Shown: positions 47,708-60,340 of the stretch, piece by piece | Layout of the letters: each line of letters opens with the position of its first letter | Numbering within the stretch: position 1 is the stretch's first letter | Assembly: GCA_964247055.1 (NCBI GenBank) | Contig: OZ176055.1 | Span: 2,604,001 to 2,668,000 of the forward strand | Length of the DNA stretch: 64,000 nucleotides | From: Paragordius varius | Lineage: Eukaryota > Nematomorpha | Direction of reading: 5' to 3' | Program-made: the position numbers and the translations under genes | Notes under the pieces: model-generated | The model's input: only the letters and a program-made list of their open reading frames with translations | Database searches by the model: none | What the model was told of the DNA's origin: nothing

Positions 47708-50700
47708 TTTTCTTCCTCCTCTAAAAAACGCTTCGGCGGTTTTCGAACTCGGTCTGGATACCGCCTGGGGGCCTCCCCCTGCTCAACATCCGATCTCAGT
47801 TGATCGGCATGTTTTCGCATCTCTTTTCCATCTTCATCCTTTACTTCGTAGGATAACGGCCCCGTCCTTACTTCCACCGTACCCGGTCGCCATCCTCTTG
47901 ATGTCTCGTTCTTTATAAAAATTGACTGATCCGGTGTGAATTCTCTTAAGGGTCTCGGTGGCGTACTTTCTTTAGGCGTTTCTTTATCTTGCAACCAATT
48001 CAACGGTGTGTTGATGTTTCTCTTCAAAAACAACGATGCGGGGGTCGTCTTAATCTCGTTATGCCATGAATTACGATAGGCCAATAAAACATTATTTAAA
48101 GCCTCCTGACTCTTCACGCCAGGCATCATCGTGGAACGGAATCTCGACTTCAAAGTATAAATTACTCTTTCTACCAAACCATTTGTCCTTGGGTGGTAGG
48201 GAGCCGACGTCACATGCTTAATGTTCCAGTTTGTCATCTTCTCCCGAAAATTGAACGATTTGAAATAAGTAGCATTATCAGATACTAGCATTCTTGGAAA
48301 ACCATAAGAGGAAAACCATTTCTCCAATTGTTTCAAAATCACATCAGATGTAATACTGCTAAGTATCTCCACCTCCACCCATCTTGAGAACGCGTCAATT
48401 AAAACCAACCAATATTTACCACACATGGGACCCGCGATGTCCACATGGAGTCTTTCCCATATTCCCACATTGAAGTTCCATTTATATACCGGATTCTCAG
48501 CAACGTTCGCCCTGTTCCTCTGACAACACTGACAGTCGTGTACTAACTTTTCAATGTCCTTATCCATTCCGGGCCAAAACACCACCGACCTGGCTGTGTT
48601 TTTCATAGCAACGATACCCGGATGTCCAACATGAAACCAAGCCAAAATTCGTCTTCGTGCAGCTGTTGGGATAACCAACCGATCACCAACATATACGAAA
48701 CCATCGGCTTGTTTGAGATCATTTCTAACGGGTTTGAATGCGGATAATTCCGGTGTTGACCAATCATTATTTTTAAGTGCCATACGTAGTCGTTTTAACA
48801 GTTTATCCTCCAAACAATCTTTTTTTGCGTAATTTAAATTTAAATCCACGAATGCGATTTGTGGGATTTTTTCGCCACATATTCATCATCATTGTCTACG
48901 GATGTCTGACTCTTTTCGGGAAGTCTTGAAAACACATCGGCCATGTTTGTCGATCCCGCAATATATTTCATGTCAAAATCATACGCGGCGGCCTTGTAGA
49001 TCCATCTTAACAATTTACAGTTTTTAATATCACTTAACTTCCGATTGTTTCCGAATAAAAGAACCAACGGCTTATGATCTGACCAGACCTCACATTTCTG
49101 TCCATAAATATAATAATGGAATTTTTCTAAACCAAATAACAAAGCCTTGGTTTCCAATTCAATCACAGAATAATTTCTCTCATTCTGGCATTTTCTTGAT
49201 GCGAATGCAATTGGTACCATTCTCTTATTTTCCATTTGCAGAAGTACAGCTCCAAAGCCTTTTGTAGACGCATCCACTTGTATTATTGTATTATTTATGT
49301 TATAAGTGGCAAGTAAAGATTCTCTTGATATTAAGTTTTTTGCTTGCTTGAATTCATTTTGATTGTGACCATCTCCATTCCTTTTTGGATCCTGTTAGTG
49401 CATGTAGATTACTACCTTGATATGTAAACCAGGAATAAAACGTTCATAAAAATTGAGCAATCCCAAAAATGATCTTAACTCAGTTTTATTCGTGGGTGTT
49501 GCACATTTAGCAATGGCGTCGAGCTTATCTTGTACAGGGCGGATTCCCTGTTTTGATAACTCAAACCCCAAAAATTTTATATTCTTCTGATACAGTTTTA
49601 ATTTATCTTTTCTTAGTGTAAACCCGCATTTTTGTAACTTTGCTAAGGTCTTGCTCAGATTTCTATCGTGTTCCTCTTTCGTTTTACCAACAATCAAAAC
49701 ATCGTCGAGATAAGCCATTGTGCCCCTGCAATCTTTGAGTACCTCATCCATTATTCTCTGGAAAAGCATGGGAGAAACCTTCAATCCAAATGGTAGGCGA
49801 TTAAATTGGAAATATCCCATCGGGGTAGTAATAACTAAATATTTTTTACTTTCCACATCCACCGGAATTTGAAGGTATGCGTCCTTTAAATCAATGGACG
49901 AGAACCATGTGGATCCCGCACATTTAGACGCGATCGTGTCAAATGTCGGGATAATCTGAGATATGTTCTCCATCAAAGAATTGATAGTTACTTGGAAATC
50001 AGCGCACACCCTAATTTCCCCATTAGTTTTTACGACGTTAACCGTAGGAGTCGCCCATTCCACATGGTGTTGTGTTGGATCTACGGGACCCACTATTCCC
50101 ACGTCTATCAGTCTCTGTATTTCCATCTCTACTTTACTCTGTAGTGCCAATGGAATTCGCAGTGCAGCGCAGACTTTTGGTATTGCATCTGATCGGACAT
50201 ACAATTTGACAGGATCACCCTTGTAACAACCCAATTTCCCGTTAAAGAGTTTTGGAAATCACTTGAATACATCATCATGACCATTATTATTATTAGATGT
50301 TATTTGATTAACTTTCACGTTATCCGGCAGGGTCATGCCACAACCAATGATCCACGGCAGCCCAAATATAGGAGATAGCTCTTCTTCCGTCACAAAACAT
50401 TCTAATTTCTTCGTAATATTTCCCATTGTTACATTGACAACTGTTTTTCCCAAGAGTTTGATTGGGTTGTTTCCGTAGGAAGTTAATCTGGGAGCCCTTT
50501 TTAGTAACAGTGCTCCCACCGTCTTCCAAACATTTTTATTAATCAGAGAAGCAGCCGCTCCAGTATCAAAAACCATACTGACAGCTTGGCCATTAATCGT
50601 AGCGCAAATGTTCGCTTGTGTGCCCCATTTATTATAATTAGCGTTTATATTATCACTATATCGTTTTTTATGGCGACACATTGCCTGAAAATGATTTTTT

Positions 50701-51462
50701 TTAATGCAATTGTGGCATATTTTTCCGAACGCGGGACATTGTTTTGGTATATGCGATTTACCACATTTGCTACATCTCCGCTTCCATTTATTATTATTGC
50801 CATCATCATTTTTTTATATTTCATATTATTACTCTTATGATTATTATTATTATTATTATCATTCGACCGATTCTTTTGAATTTTAAGGATACTGCTTAAC
50901 GACACATGGGAGGCAATATCGGCCCTTGCAAGTTCCTGAGCCAAGGCCATGTCGACAATGGTGGTTAATGACACCGCCTTCCCATCACACTTCGCATCGA
51001 GGAATCGTGAATAAAGATCCACTTCCAATGATTGCAAGTTTAATCCAGCCACAAAACTGTCTCTAATTCTCTCCTCCACCTCTGTTTGAAATTCAGCCTT
51101 TTCCGCCACACTCTTGACTCTTTGCAAAAATTCCGTGAATGTTTCTCCATCATTTCTCCGCAAACGAGCAAACTCAAACCTTGCAGCGAAGACAGACTTG
51201 GCAGGTGAGAAAAGTTTAAGACCAATGTCATGAATTTTAGACCAAGGAGCATCATCAATTGATTCCGGAAAAATCATTGTTTCGATCTTATTAATTGTTT
51301 TAAGACCAGCTCCAGCCAAAAACAGTACTTTGATATTATCATCATTAATATCAACATTTTTGGAGATCATAACTCTTTTGACATATCTGATATAGTTGGC
51401 AAAATCATAATTGTCATCGTATCCTTCGATTGAAATTTTATCCATCGTCTTCGTCGCCAGAA

Positions 51463-51731
51463 TATTACGTATCGAATATTACGAATCGGTGATGAAAATA
51501 CAAAACAATAATAATTTATTAAGAATTTCGATATATTTATACTTTTTAATTAATGATAATTTTAACATGCATGTGCGTCACAATTGTAAGAATATGTCTT
51601 TTATTCTACGAATATAAATATAAGAATTCCACGAATAATGACGCACAAACATAAACGTAAGATGCGCTTAATATAATAAAATGATGTAAGAAAATATAAT
51701 GATGCAACGTTGTAGTATCCACTACATATCA
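51463..51731 (-). repeat. 5' LTR of the young Gypsy element
   Basis: 269 bp, matching the other LTR apart from a 3-base length difference. The sequence just inside begins TTCTGGCGACGAAG, a plausible tRNA primer-binding site (TGGCGAC type). Confidence 0.9.
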
Positions 51732-51736
51732 CCTAC

Positions 51737-53400
51737 TAAAGAGCTATAAATCGAAAACGACTTTAGCTTCATACATACATTCAAATAAAATCTAATGTAA
51801 TTGATGATACATCAATAAATAAATTATAACAATGCAATTATTTTTTTGGAAGGGTAATAAATGCCGGTTTTCTGCCTTCACATATTTGATTGGTATAGCG
51901 AGGAATGGATAGATAAGAGCTCTTTTTATATTGGTATTTTTAATATAGGTGAAAAAGAAAATTCGAAAGCAAGATAATTTTTTTATTCAAAAGCAGCTTT
52001 TAAAATTAATTTTTTATTTCAATTTAGTTTTAGCCACAATGATATGTATCAGACGTTAAATCGCAACACGTGTTCAATTATTTTTTAATATAGTAAGTAA
52101 AAGATGAAAACCGACTAATTTTGGGTTTCAATAAATTTATTACCATATTTCAAACTTTACGCCTTTTGACATCTTGGAAACGATTGGGAAGGTTAAATTT
52201 TAATAAGACCGAGGATGTCTGATTTAATATATTCATAGTGTACCAAATTAAGAGTCAGCGTAGTTTTTAATTTCCGTATTTTTCGTTTGAAACTCACTAG
52301 CTTCAAAATCGGATAAAAAATACGAGTTTCGTTGCATATAAAGATAATAAACTCAAAAATTCGTCATATGATTTTTATTTATGAATCAAAATGGCCTAAA
52401 ACTTGTAAATAAATAGATTATAAAAAAATTATTTTTTTGTTAAGCTTGACGTTTATAAAGTCAGCGTCTAAAATGCATAGCTCAGATTTATAAAAATAAA
52501 ATAGTATAAAACGGATAGATATTTATATGGGTTTTAAAATGGGAAAAATTTAACAGATGAATTAAATGCTTAGCTTTTGCACACTAACTTCATAATGTGT
52601 ATGCCCTTCATTACATGCAATCGAGAAATTTTGGGCGATTTTAAAAAAAATCATATGCTAAATATTTATACTGCAAAAAAACTAGGTTTTGTAGTGTTAT
52701 TTCGCCAACAGGTACCGAACGGGCTTATTATATGTTTTAAACAAAGAAATAAGTGTAAAAACTGAGCTTTTTTAATCGAAACTGATTTAAAATGTTCACA
52801 TTTAAAACAATATACAATTTTACAAAATTTTATGAAAAAAATTGATTTTACGAAATACTTAATTCAAATGGATCATACTGACTTTATAAAAGTCGAAGCC
52901 TAAGAAACACAGGTTTATTATTTTTTACTATTATCTATTTATTTGCAAAGTTTAGATAATTGACAATAAAATTATAAATAATTTAAAAACAGCTGTCTCT
53001 TAATCAGTTTTTAAATTTATTTCCTTATGTGTATCGTGACCCCCATTTTTTGAATACTAAAAAATTGGTGTTGTATACTCTATCCAATGTTATAATTATT
53101 AACTACATTTTTAATATTTGGGACAATAAGTTTTTATAATAAACTATAGCGACTAATAAAAAAAAGAGATTCTAAATTTTGCGACATGTGTTAAAGACTT
53201 AGACATTTCGAAAAAATAATACAATTTTTCGAATAACGCATTTTATCTAAAGGTAAAGATATGTATAAAAAATTTTAAAGCCGAAGGTATTTCGAAAGCT
53301 TGTTTATTAACCCCATTTTTACAGATGGTAATGCCAAAAAATCTAAAAACACGATCGAAACGATAAACATAATTTTCAAAAATTTATATGGACATAAAAG
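51737..53400. other. Non-coding region
   Basis: AT-rich DNA with no gene. A motif GACGTTTATAAAGTCAGC (52448) recurs inverted near 52880-52905 (GACTTTATAAAAGTCGAAGC), suggesting the ends of a roughly 450-bp repeat element. Confidence 0.4.
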
Positions 53401-53960
53401 CCTATTCATTAACACTTCATTACCTTTTGGGGGAGTTTTATATCCCATAGCGATTTAAAATTTAAATATCTGAAATAAAGGTAAGCCGAATTTAAAAATA
53501 TGCTTTCTTTAGTCTTTTAAGCGCATTATAAAAAAATTTAAAAAAAAAATGTAAAAAAATCATCATTTATACTTTTTCGCCAAATTTTTCCAATTTTTTT
53601 TGGCTATTGCAACAGGTAAAAATATATATATATTATGATTAGAAAATGTAATAAATTAACTTTAATTAAAAAAAATTCCGGCTACACTTTGCCAGCAGAA
53701 ACATGTTATATTTTGATTTTTGGTCGTAACCATGTTTTGGAGCAGTCCAAATTTTAGCCTCTAGAAGTTACAAAACTGTAAAAAATATAAGATTTTTAAT
53801 CTAATATATGAAAACAATGTGTGTTAAATAAATTTTTAACTAAAATTTCCAAAAATGTCGTTATCTCTGGGATGTGAAACCACCCCAAAAGGTTAGCTTT
53901 AACATATTTTTTGAAAATCTATTTTAAGGAGGTGTGCTGAAGCTTAACCCAAATTTTCCA
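53400..53960 (+). repeat. Interspersed repeat family R2, copy 3
   Basis: Starts CATTAACACTTCATTACC and contains ATGCTTTCTTTAGTC, AAGCGCAT and the downstream blocks shared with 14.16 kb. Confidence 0.5.
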
Positions 53961-54084
53961 AAAATATGTATCATAGACAACGTTTTACATAAAAATCGAA
54001 ATTTTAATGACAATATTTAAAAACCAAAAATAACGTGTCTTTAAAAGTGACTTTCGGTTTGTGAGTATACACAGTTGCCACCAA

Positions 54085-54830
54085 ATATCCTGATAAAATA
54101 TATATATATTCTGATCAATGGGGTAGCTAGAAAGGGGAAGGGGCGCTGATGCACCGGGCGCCATAGTTGAAGGGGCACCGGATTTTTAAAAAGTATATTT
54201 CAAAAAATAGGTATTTAAAGTTATTACTTTAAATAATACATTAAAAATCACCAATTTATGAGTTATCATGACCTTTAATCGTGAAATTCTAATTTAGTAT
54301 TATCAATATTTAAATACCAACTGTTAGCTACTTTATTTTTAAGTTCCTACCTTTCTTAACCTCAGCCTGTTCATTTCATTCATGGAATGACGGGCCACAT
54401 TTCGTCCCGCTCACGGTTTGAATTGGATTATTATTTTAAAATGCAAGGGTTAGGGGGGCGCCATCTTGGATTTATGCATCAGGCTCCAGAAATGCAAGCT
54501 ACGCCTCTGATTCTGATAGAAGAATGTATCAGGATTTTATAGTACTTTTGGTTTTGGGTGTTTCGCGATATAAGAAAGTCCAACATTTTAAAATAATTTT
54601 TTTAAAATAAAATAAATGCTTATTTTTAAAAAATACCGATAAAATATATCATAAACTACAAATAAAAAGAAATACATTATTTTTATAAAATTATAAATTT
54701 TAGATTATGTAAGTGATTTAAGACCCGAAATAGTCTCGATGGGGGATTTTCTTAAAATAAAGGCGAAGAGGCTGAGATTGCGCGGTAAAAATTTTAAGGT
54801 TTTTTCTAAAAAAATTAATATTTTGCTTAA
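54085..54830 (+). repeat. Repeat family R3, copy 1, interrupted by a hAT MITE
   Basis: Signature TATCCTGATA, a TA run, ATTCTGATAG and then GTATCAGGATTTTAT. It is split by the MITE at 54116-54509. Further R3 copies lie at 55305-55660, 62920-63240 and 63250-63560. Class unknown. Confidence 0.55.
54116..54509. mobile_element. hAT MITE with exact 8-bp target duplication
   Basis: 394 bp. It begins CAATGGGGTAGCTAG and its reversed end reads CAGAGGCGTAGCTTG. It is flanked by ATTCTGAT at 54108-54115 and 54510-54517, which fits nTnnnnAn. Removing it and one duplication restores the R3 sequence seen at 55305-55400. No coding sequence. Confidence 0.85.
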
Positions 54831-55304
54831 AATTTTGATTTATAGCAAAATTTTGGCAGGGCGAGAGTTGAGGTATTTTGAAGCATGGTAGAGGTAAAAG
54901 AAAACACTTAAAAATAATATAAAGATACTTTTTCTATTGAATTTGTTGATTCTATCAAATCGGATTTTTGAGATTACAATGTGTTAATCTTCTAATTTTG
55001 ATACCTTTTTTATGGAAACACAAATTGATTAACAAACAAGTCATTTAATCTAAAATTTCAGTTAATAGAAATGGTTAACGTCACTTAATTATATAGTACA
55101 GTATCTTGAAGTGTTACGTTTCCATATGCTTCAAAATACTATATAACTCGCTTCACGAAAATGTTATAATTTTTTATCAAAATATATTTTGAAATTTTTT
55201 TAGATGTCATTGCATCTTGGCATTTTTGAGTTTATGTTAAAACCATTAAGGGTTCAAAAATATAAGATTTTTGGAGCCCGCGTGTTATATAAAGAGTGTC
55301 CTTA

Positions 55305-55320
55305 AATAAACATCCTGATG

Positions 55321-55354
<34 letters not shown>

Positions 55355-55660
55355 TGATAGGGGGATGTATCAGGATTATTAGGGAGCTTTTCTTTTGGCC
55401 TTTACCAGTAATTTAATAAAGTTATTACCGTTTTGTGGTAACTCCATATCAGAAAATGGCAAAATTTGCTCACATTTTCTTAAATAAATTTTCTTCGATT
55501 AAAGCTATAGGCTCCCAAAAAACACTAAAGTATATTAAGACATATAAAAAAACAATAATTTAATAAATTTTAACTTTAAGATGTAGGCTTCAAACGTTAT
55601 TTCAACATACAAGTCATGTATAAATTATAAAAACACCCATTATTGTACAGTTATTCAATA
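55305..55660 (+). repeat. Repeat family R3, copy 2
   Basis: CATCCTGATG, a (TA)n run at about 55320-55350, TTCTGATAGGGGGATG, then TATCAGGAT. This copy is uninterrupted where copy 1 carries a MITE. Confidence 0.55.
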
Positions 55661-55670
55661 AACACAGTGC

Positions 55671-55717
<47 letters not shown>

Positions 55718-56510
55718 TGTGTGCAAAGAGGAATGATTTTTTTAACATAATTTTTTTTCATAAAGTAGCTTATGATCAGCGAATTTATTTGCCGCAAAAA
55801 TTTTAATTTGTTGACAACCGAGTTTTAGAAACATTAACCTGTAAAGTTTGTTTTAACATAAAATATTATTTTTACTTCGATATATACAGTTTTTGGTTGT
55901 TTCACTTGTAAATTGGATTTTTTAATTAATATACGTTATAATTCCCGCTCATGTGAAATTTCAAAATAAAACTGTAAATTTTTTATACCGTAAACCAGAT
56001 GACAAAAAATGAAAAAATAAAAAACAATATGATTTAGTTTTATTTTGATTAAGTTTTACTGAATTAAATATGAATGTTAAAATTTTAATTGTAAGTTTAG
56101 CTAGTAAATAATCAAAAAAGTATTTTAATATTGTTTCATAAAAAATTTTTGTCTTTTTAATGTGTTAAAAGAAAAACGCCATCTTTTGAACTGAGATTTG
56201 ATAGAAACCCTAACTATATTTTAGGCTATTTATATATTGAAATATCTCTTAAAATGATAAACCATAATATTTCAACTTTTTTATAATGTTTTAAAATTAT
56301 CCTTAATTTTCACTTTTTGCCCGATTTCGATTTTTTCTTATTTCAAAAACTAGCGTTAACAAATAAAAATTTTTACGACAAATGAATTCGCTGGTCATAA
56401 GCTATCTTATGAAAAAAAATTATTTTGTTAAAAATTTTTTTTCACACAGTGTATATATATTATCAGGATTTTATGTGCATTGTGTTTATTTAATACTTGG
56501 ATACAACGAA
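55645..56510. repeat. Outer inverted repeat around the MITE and its (TA)n target
   Basis: TTCAATAAACACAGTGCACA (55645-55670) recurs inverted at about 56473-56498 (TGTGCATTGTGTTTATTTAA), beyond the TA runs. The MITE thus sits in the centre of an older TA-centred palindromic element. Confidence 0.5.
55715..56451. mobile_element. Tc1/mariner-like MITE with about 110-bp terminal inverted repeats
   Basis: It begins CACTGTGTGCAAA and its reversed end reads CACTGTGTGAAAA, each preceded by TA. The arms (55715-55830 and 56335-56451) match for about 110 bases, through CATAARRTAGCTTATGA and CAGCGAATT. It is inserted in a long (TA)n run, so TA is the target. No transposase. Confidence 0.8.
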
Positions 56511-57904
56511 TTGCAGTCCTTCGATTCAAATGGGGTAGTTGGATACCCCAGGCCTGTTTAAAATTAAATATTATATAGAAGGAATCGAACATGGAAAAAT
56601 TTTGCAATTATATAACATTAATAAATCTAAATATATAAAAAAATTTAAAAAAATACTTGATAATACTTATTTTCATGTGAAACGCAAACGTAAAAATTTA
56701 GTCAAAGTAACATGTGTACATTGGCTAAATTGAAAAATAATACAAAATAAACCACTTCTATAGCTATCAGTGTTGGATCTAACTTAAATAAGAAATTAGC
56801 TTTCATTTTACCTTTAAAACTAAATGAACACGATATTTTGCAAATATTTTGTAAAATAAAAAAGGCGTCGAAGAAGTCTGACATGGAACTTTTTTTTCAA
56901 AATTACATTTTATTTAGATTTTTTGGCTTATTATAATTTTTATCGGGATAAAAGCATAAATTTAAATTGGGACCGTTTCCATTAAAAATATTGATTTAAA
57001 TTTAGTCTGGGGTATTTAGATATCCCAATTTGAATCGAAATGTTAAACAACCCTAGAAGAAATAAAGTTTGCAAGAGTGTACGTATACTAAATATTTTAC
57101 ATAGATAAATGGTAAAATTAAAAAGCAAATTTAAAGTGTTAAACTTTTTACATTTAATATTTTTATATCTTAAATATCTTTAGCATTGGGTCAAATTTTA
57201 AACATATGCTTTCTTTGTTTTAGTCATATACTACAATTTTTTTTAAGTGTATGTAATATCCCCCCGTCATTTTTTTTTCTTTACTTTCTTAAATCATGAA
57301 TACAACACGCAATATATAGAATGTTAAAAAATACTTAACTTAAAATTCAAGTTATAATTTACCAGAAATTTTTTGATATTTATTGATTTTAATAGCTGTT
57401 AGTTTGAATCGTGTTTGGAACTATCTAAATTTGGGATTCTAAAAGTTAACTGTGAAATTTCTAAGTTTTTTATCATAACAGGAGAATAGTGTTTGATAAT
57501 TTAACCAACTTTCAAAACAGTAGTTTGTTTACTACTTAAAGTTTACCGTTTTTAACATACTTCAAAATATTATAAAATAGGGTTCATCGAAATTTCGTTA
57601 AAAATTAAGTTTCTAATTAAGGTATGCAATTTTCAAAAATATTTTTTTTGATGCCATGATCCCCACCACATATAAATAATTCTTATAGCAACATCTCGGT
57701 ATAATTTAATTTATCAGATATATTTCATCTCTTTTAACTGTATTTTTTGATATAATTTATATTAAACCACATTTAGCTATGCAAATAACCCATCGCTCTC
57801 ATTTTATGAATCCCAAAAATATTCATGAAACCCAGATTTACCTTGATGGATAGGCATATATGCAAAATAATAAGTTGTATATAATTCCGACATTTATTTA
57901 AGGA
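56511..57904. other. Non-coding region before the receptor gene
   Basis: No gene recognised. An R2 copy lies at about 57150-57620. AATAAA for the receptor lies at 57898-57893 on the minus strand. Confidence 0.5.
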
Positions 57905-59584
57905 TTATGTATGAATCACATTGGCTGACACGATTTTGCTTTTTATGTTATAATATTTTATTCGAACTAACTCGAAAAAGTATTGCCTATACACAGTATT
58001 GAAAGCTAAATTAAGGTAAAATACGGAAAAGAGATACAAATATTCTAATATGTATAAAAATGTAAACGCTTGTAAAATATATGCCCCAAAGCTTTTGCTT
58101 ACTTGCTCCAAAACTATAACTAATAAAATTTCGTAGACAGCAATGGGCAACAAAAAACAAAAGAATTGCAAAAGAAATATCACAAGCGTTGCAATATTTT
58201 TTTGAATTTCTTTATTTAATCTTTGTACCCGTAAATCACTTGAAGTCGAAGATTTTTCTTGTGGTTGTAGGCTTAAATTATTCACATTTGTTGTTTCGGG
58301 AGGTGGAGAAGTTGGTGAACATGCCAATGCCATAGGAAAGTTTTCATTTTGCGCACAAAGCAGTTTTTTATCATAAGGCGTGGTAGAATTGGATTTTGCT
58401 TTGTTGCAAGGTGTGATATTATTATTTGTTGAAACAGAATTTGTTTGTGAAACACCAAGTAGCGCATATTCCATACTTTTAAATGTCGCGCTGCCCATCT
58501 GTGGGTTTTTCATAAGATTAAATCCTCCCAATTTTCTCAACTTCTTTATGGCCAACGTTTTGACGATCATTACAATAAAAAATGGTATTATGCGCGTGAA
58601 AAATGTTGCAGACAGTAAATAGTATGTAGCAGGGGCTGATCTCCCCAACGGAAACTTAAACACTCTTATTATGTAAGTAAAATTTAATTTGTACTTTTCT
58701 GCTGAGTTCGTAGTAACATTCAAAGCCGTTATATATTTATTGTTAAACCACGTTTTACATTGCATATCCATACGTAAATCGGTATTTGATTGCAATTTCA
58801 TCACATATGGGCTAAAGACTATGGTAATTTCTTTGAGCATCAACAAGGCTTTTGTCGTCCCACACCATATGAGGCTAATACAGGTGCAAACAAACACAGA
58901 ACTCCAGATATTTCGCCCGCAACATATCATTTTATATCGGAAGGGGAAGGCTATAGCTATACACTGATCACAAATATATAAAATGGCTAACAGATAACTC
59001 AAAGAAATTAAAGCACTATTTATTGGTTCGTAGCCCCATAGTATGAATTTGTCCCAACTTGCAAAGTTAATTTTCGGATTGACTGGTGGACGCAAGCATT
59101 GAAATAAAAATGGATACTGGACTATGTAGTTATTGATGTCTTTCTTGCTAACGGTGCTATTTGAGTCAAACATATTAGTTTTAAGTCCATAGGCCCTTAT
59201 GCCACCATACAGGATGGGAACAGTTCCATTCTCAAACTTTTCATTGGTATATAATTGCGTTAAAATATCTATCAACATTGTATTATGTTTTATCGTAGTA
59301 TAATAACCTAAGATATCCAATAATTTCTCCAAAATGAATCCCGGAATAGCTAACAAAGAAGCCGTTAAATTTATGGCTAAAATGGCTGTTAATAGCCTAT
59401 TACTATAAGTTTTTGTTCGATGTGTAAGCGATAAATGTGGTACACTAGAATTGGAATTACGAGGCGGAGGAGAAGTTGAAGAAAAGCGATCATAATTTAA
59501 ATTAACCCAAACGCCCAAAATATTCCCAATAATACCTAAGCATACAGCAGCTGTGCCAAAACTAAAAGGTAAATAGACATCCAT
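57905..59584 (-). CDS. Orphan rhodopsin-like (class A) receptor, intronless
   Basis: 559 residues from the ATG at 59584; earlier in-frame codons lack an ATG. There are seven hydrophobic segments: TM1 about 8-29 (class A GN at 20-21), TM2 63-85, TM3 189-213, TM4 227-250 (Trp240), TM5 319-345 (Pro334), TM6 463-492 (CFLLP at 476-480) and TM7 502-527. After TM3 DQCIAIAFPFRY aligns with the class A DRYIAICxPLRY box, but Arg is Gln. The TM7 NPxxY position reads FNTVY. The loop between TM2 and TM3 is about 100 residues with N-glycosylation sequons. The loop between TM5 and TM6 is about 115 residues, Ser/Asn-rich. It is a plasma-membrane receptor of unknown ligand; no closer family is claimed. AATAAA lies about 7 bases past the stop. 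Confidence 0.8.
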   Translation of the reverse strand: MDVYLPFSFGTAAVCLGIIGNILGVWVNLNYDRFSSTSPPPRNSNSSVPHLSLTHRTKTYSNRLLTAILAINLTASLLAIPGFILEKLLDILGYYTTIKHNTMLIDILTQLYTNEKFENGTVPILYGGIRAYGLKTNMFDSNSTVSKKDINNYIVQYPFLFQCLRPPVNPKINFASWDKFILWGYEPINSALISLSYLLAILYICDQCIAIAFPFRYKMICCGRNIWSSVFVCTCISLIWCGTTKALLMLKEITIVFSPYVMKLQSNTDLRMDMQCKTWFNNKYITALNVTTNSAEKYKLNFTYIIRVFKFPLGRSAPATYYLLSATFFTRIIPFFIVMIVKTLAIKKLRKLGGFNLMKNPQMGSATFKSMEYALLGVSQTNSVSTNNNITPCNKAKSNSTTPYDKKLLCAQNENFPMALACSPTSPPPETTNVNNLSLQPQEKSSTSSDLRVQRLNKEIQKNIATLVIFLLQFFCFLLPIAVYEILLVIVLEQVSKSFGAYILQAFTFLYILEYLYLFSVFYLNLAFNTVYRQYFFELVRIKYYNIKSKIVSANVIHT

Positions 59585-60340
59585 CTTTTTTAAAAAAATA
59601 TAAAATAAAAACGTCAAGATATTTTTGCTTTATATACAAATTAAGAGCCTGTGTTGTCACTATTATGCCTTTGGATCCATACCAAGTAAAAGGTTATAAA
59701 ATAAACATCACATAAATATTGGTTATTAATTAATATAATTAACGGTATTTTTGCGTTGAATATACCGTAATATATTGGCTGTCTATATTATAAATATTTA
59801 ATATGGCAAATTGAAAAACGTGAAAGCCAATGAAGGCACAAATGGCTGAAAGAATAGTGTCTTTATATTTTAATCTTTACTTTAGCGAAAGTTAAATATT
59901 CCTTTAATTGCAAATCAATGTAATTTAATAATGTTTTATTTCACTAGCTTCAAACGTTAACTATGTATTTGCTTGATAAATTGGAAAAATCAAAGCAATA
60001 TATTTCCAAATTAATTGATTTTTATGTATAAATCCCGGAAGTAAAATATATAATTTTAACTTATATTATTAATGTTTTTATCCACGGTTTAAATTAGTTA
60101 GTCAGGGGTTTTCAAAAATTATTTGGAATTACGAAACAGTTGTTATCCATAAACAATTTTTATCTCAGCTACACAAGGTTTGGCCAATTATCATAACGGT
60201 ATTAGATAAGTGTTTTTTTGCATACAATACCAGGGATAGTCACAAATTATTACCGGTTTAATTAAGATGAAAGGTAAGCGAAGAGTATGCAGAGGATTAA
60301 TTTGTTCAGACCCCATTTTGTTCATCTGACATTATGACAA
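59585..60340. other. Non-coding region upstream of the receptor gene
   Basis: AT-rich DNA containing the presumed promoter. No defined element was seen. Confidence 0.4.

Larger units (their letters stand above)
47442..51731 (-). mobile_element. Young Ty3/Gypsy LTR retrotransposon, largely whole
   Basis: 4.29 kb, flanked by the 5-bp duplication CCTAC (47437-47441 and 51732-51736). Parts on the minus strand: gag with a zinc-knuckle region (about 50.65-51.45 kb), protease (about 50.3-50.6, FDTGAA), reverse transcriptase (about 49.4-50.2, YLDD), RNase H (about 48.85-49.3) and integrase (about 47.7-48.85). The RT-RNase H-integrase order marks Ty3/Gypsy. No envelope gene was seen. A purine-rich tract abuts the 3' LTR, and the integrase frame runs into it. 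Almost identical LTRs mean a recent insertion. The coding region spans several frames and carries a few breaks. Confidence 0.9.

Noticed and set aside
58380-58981. Plus-strand frames in the receptor gene
   Set aside because: Antisense shadows of the receptor coding sequence.
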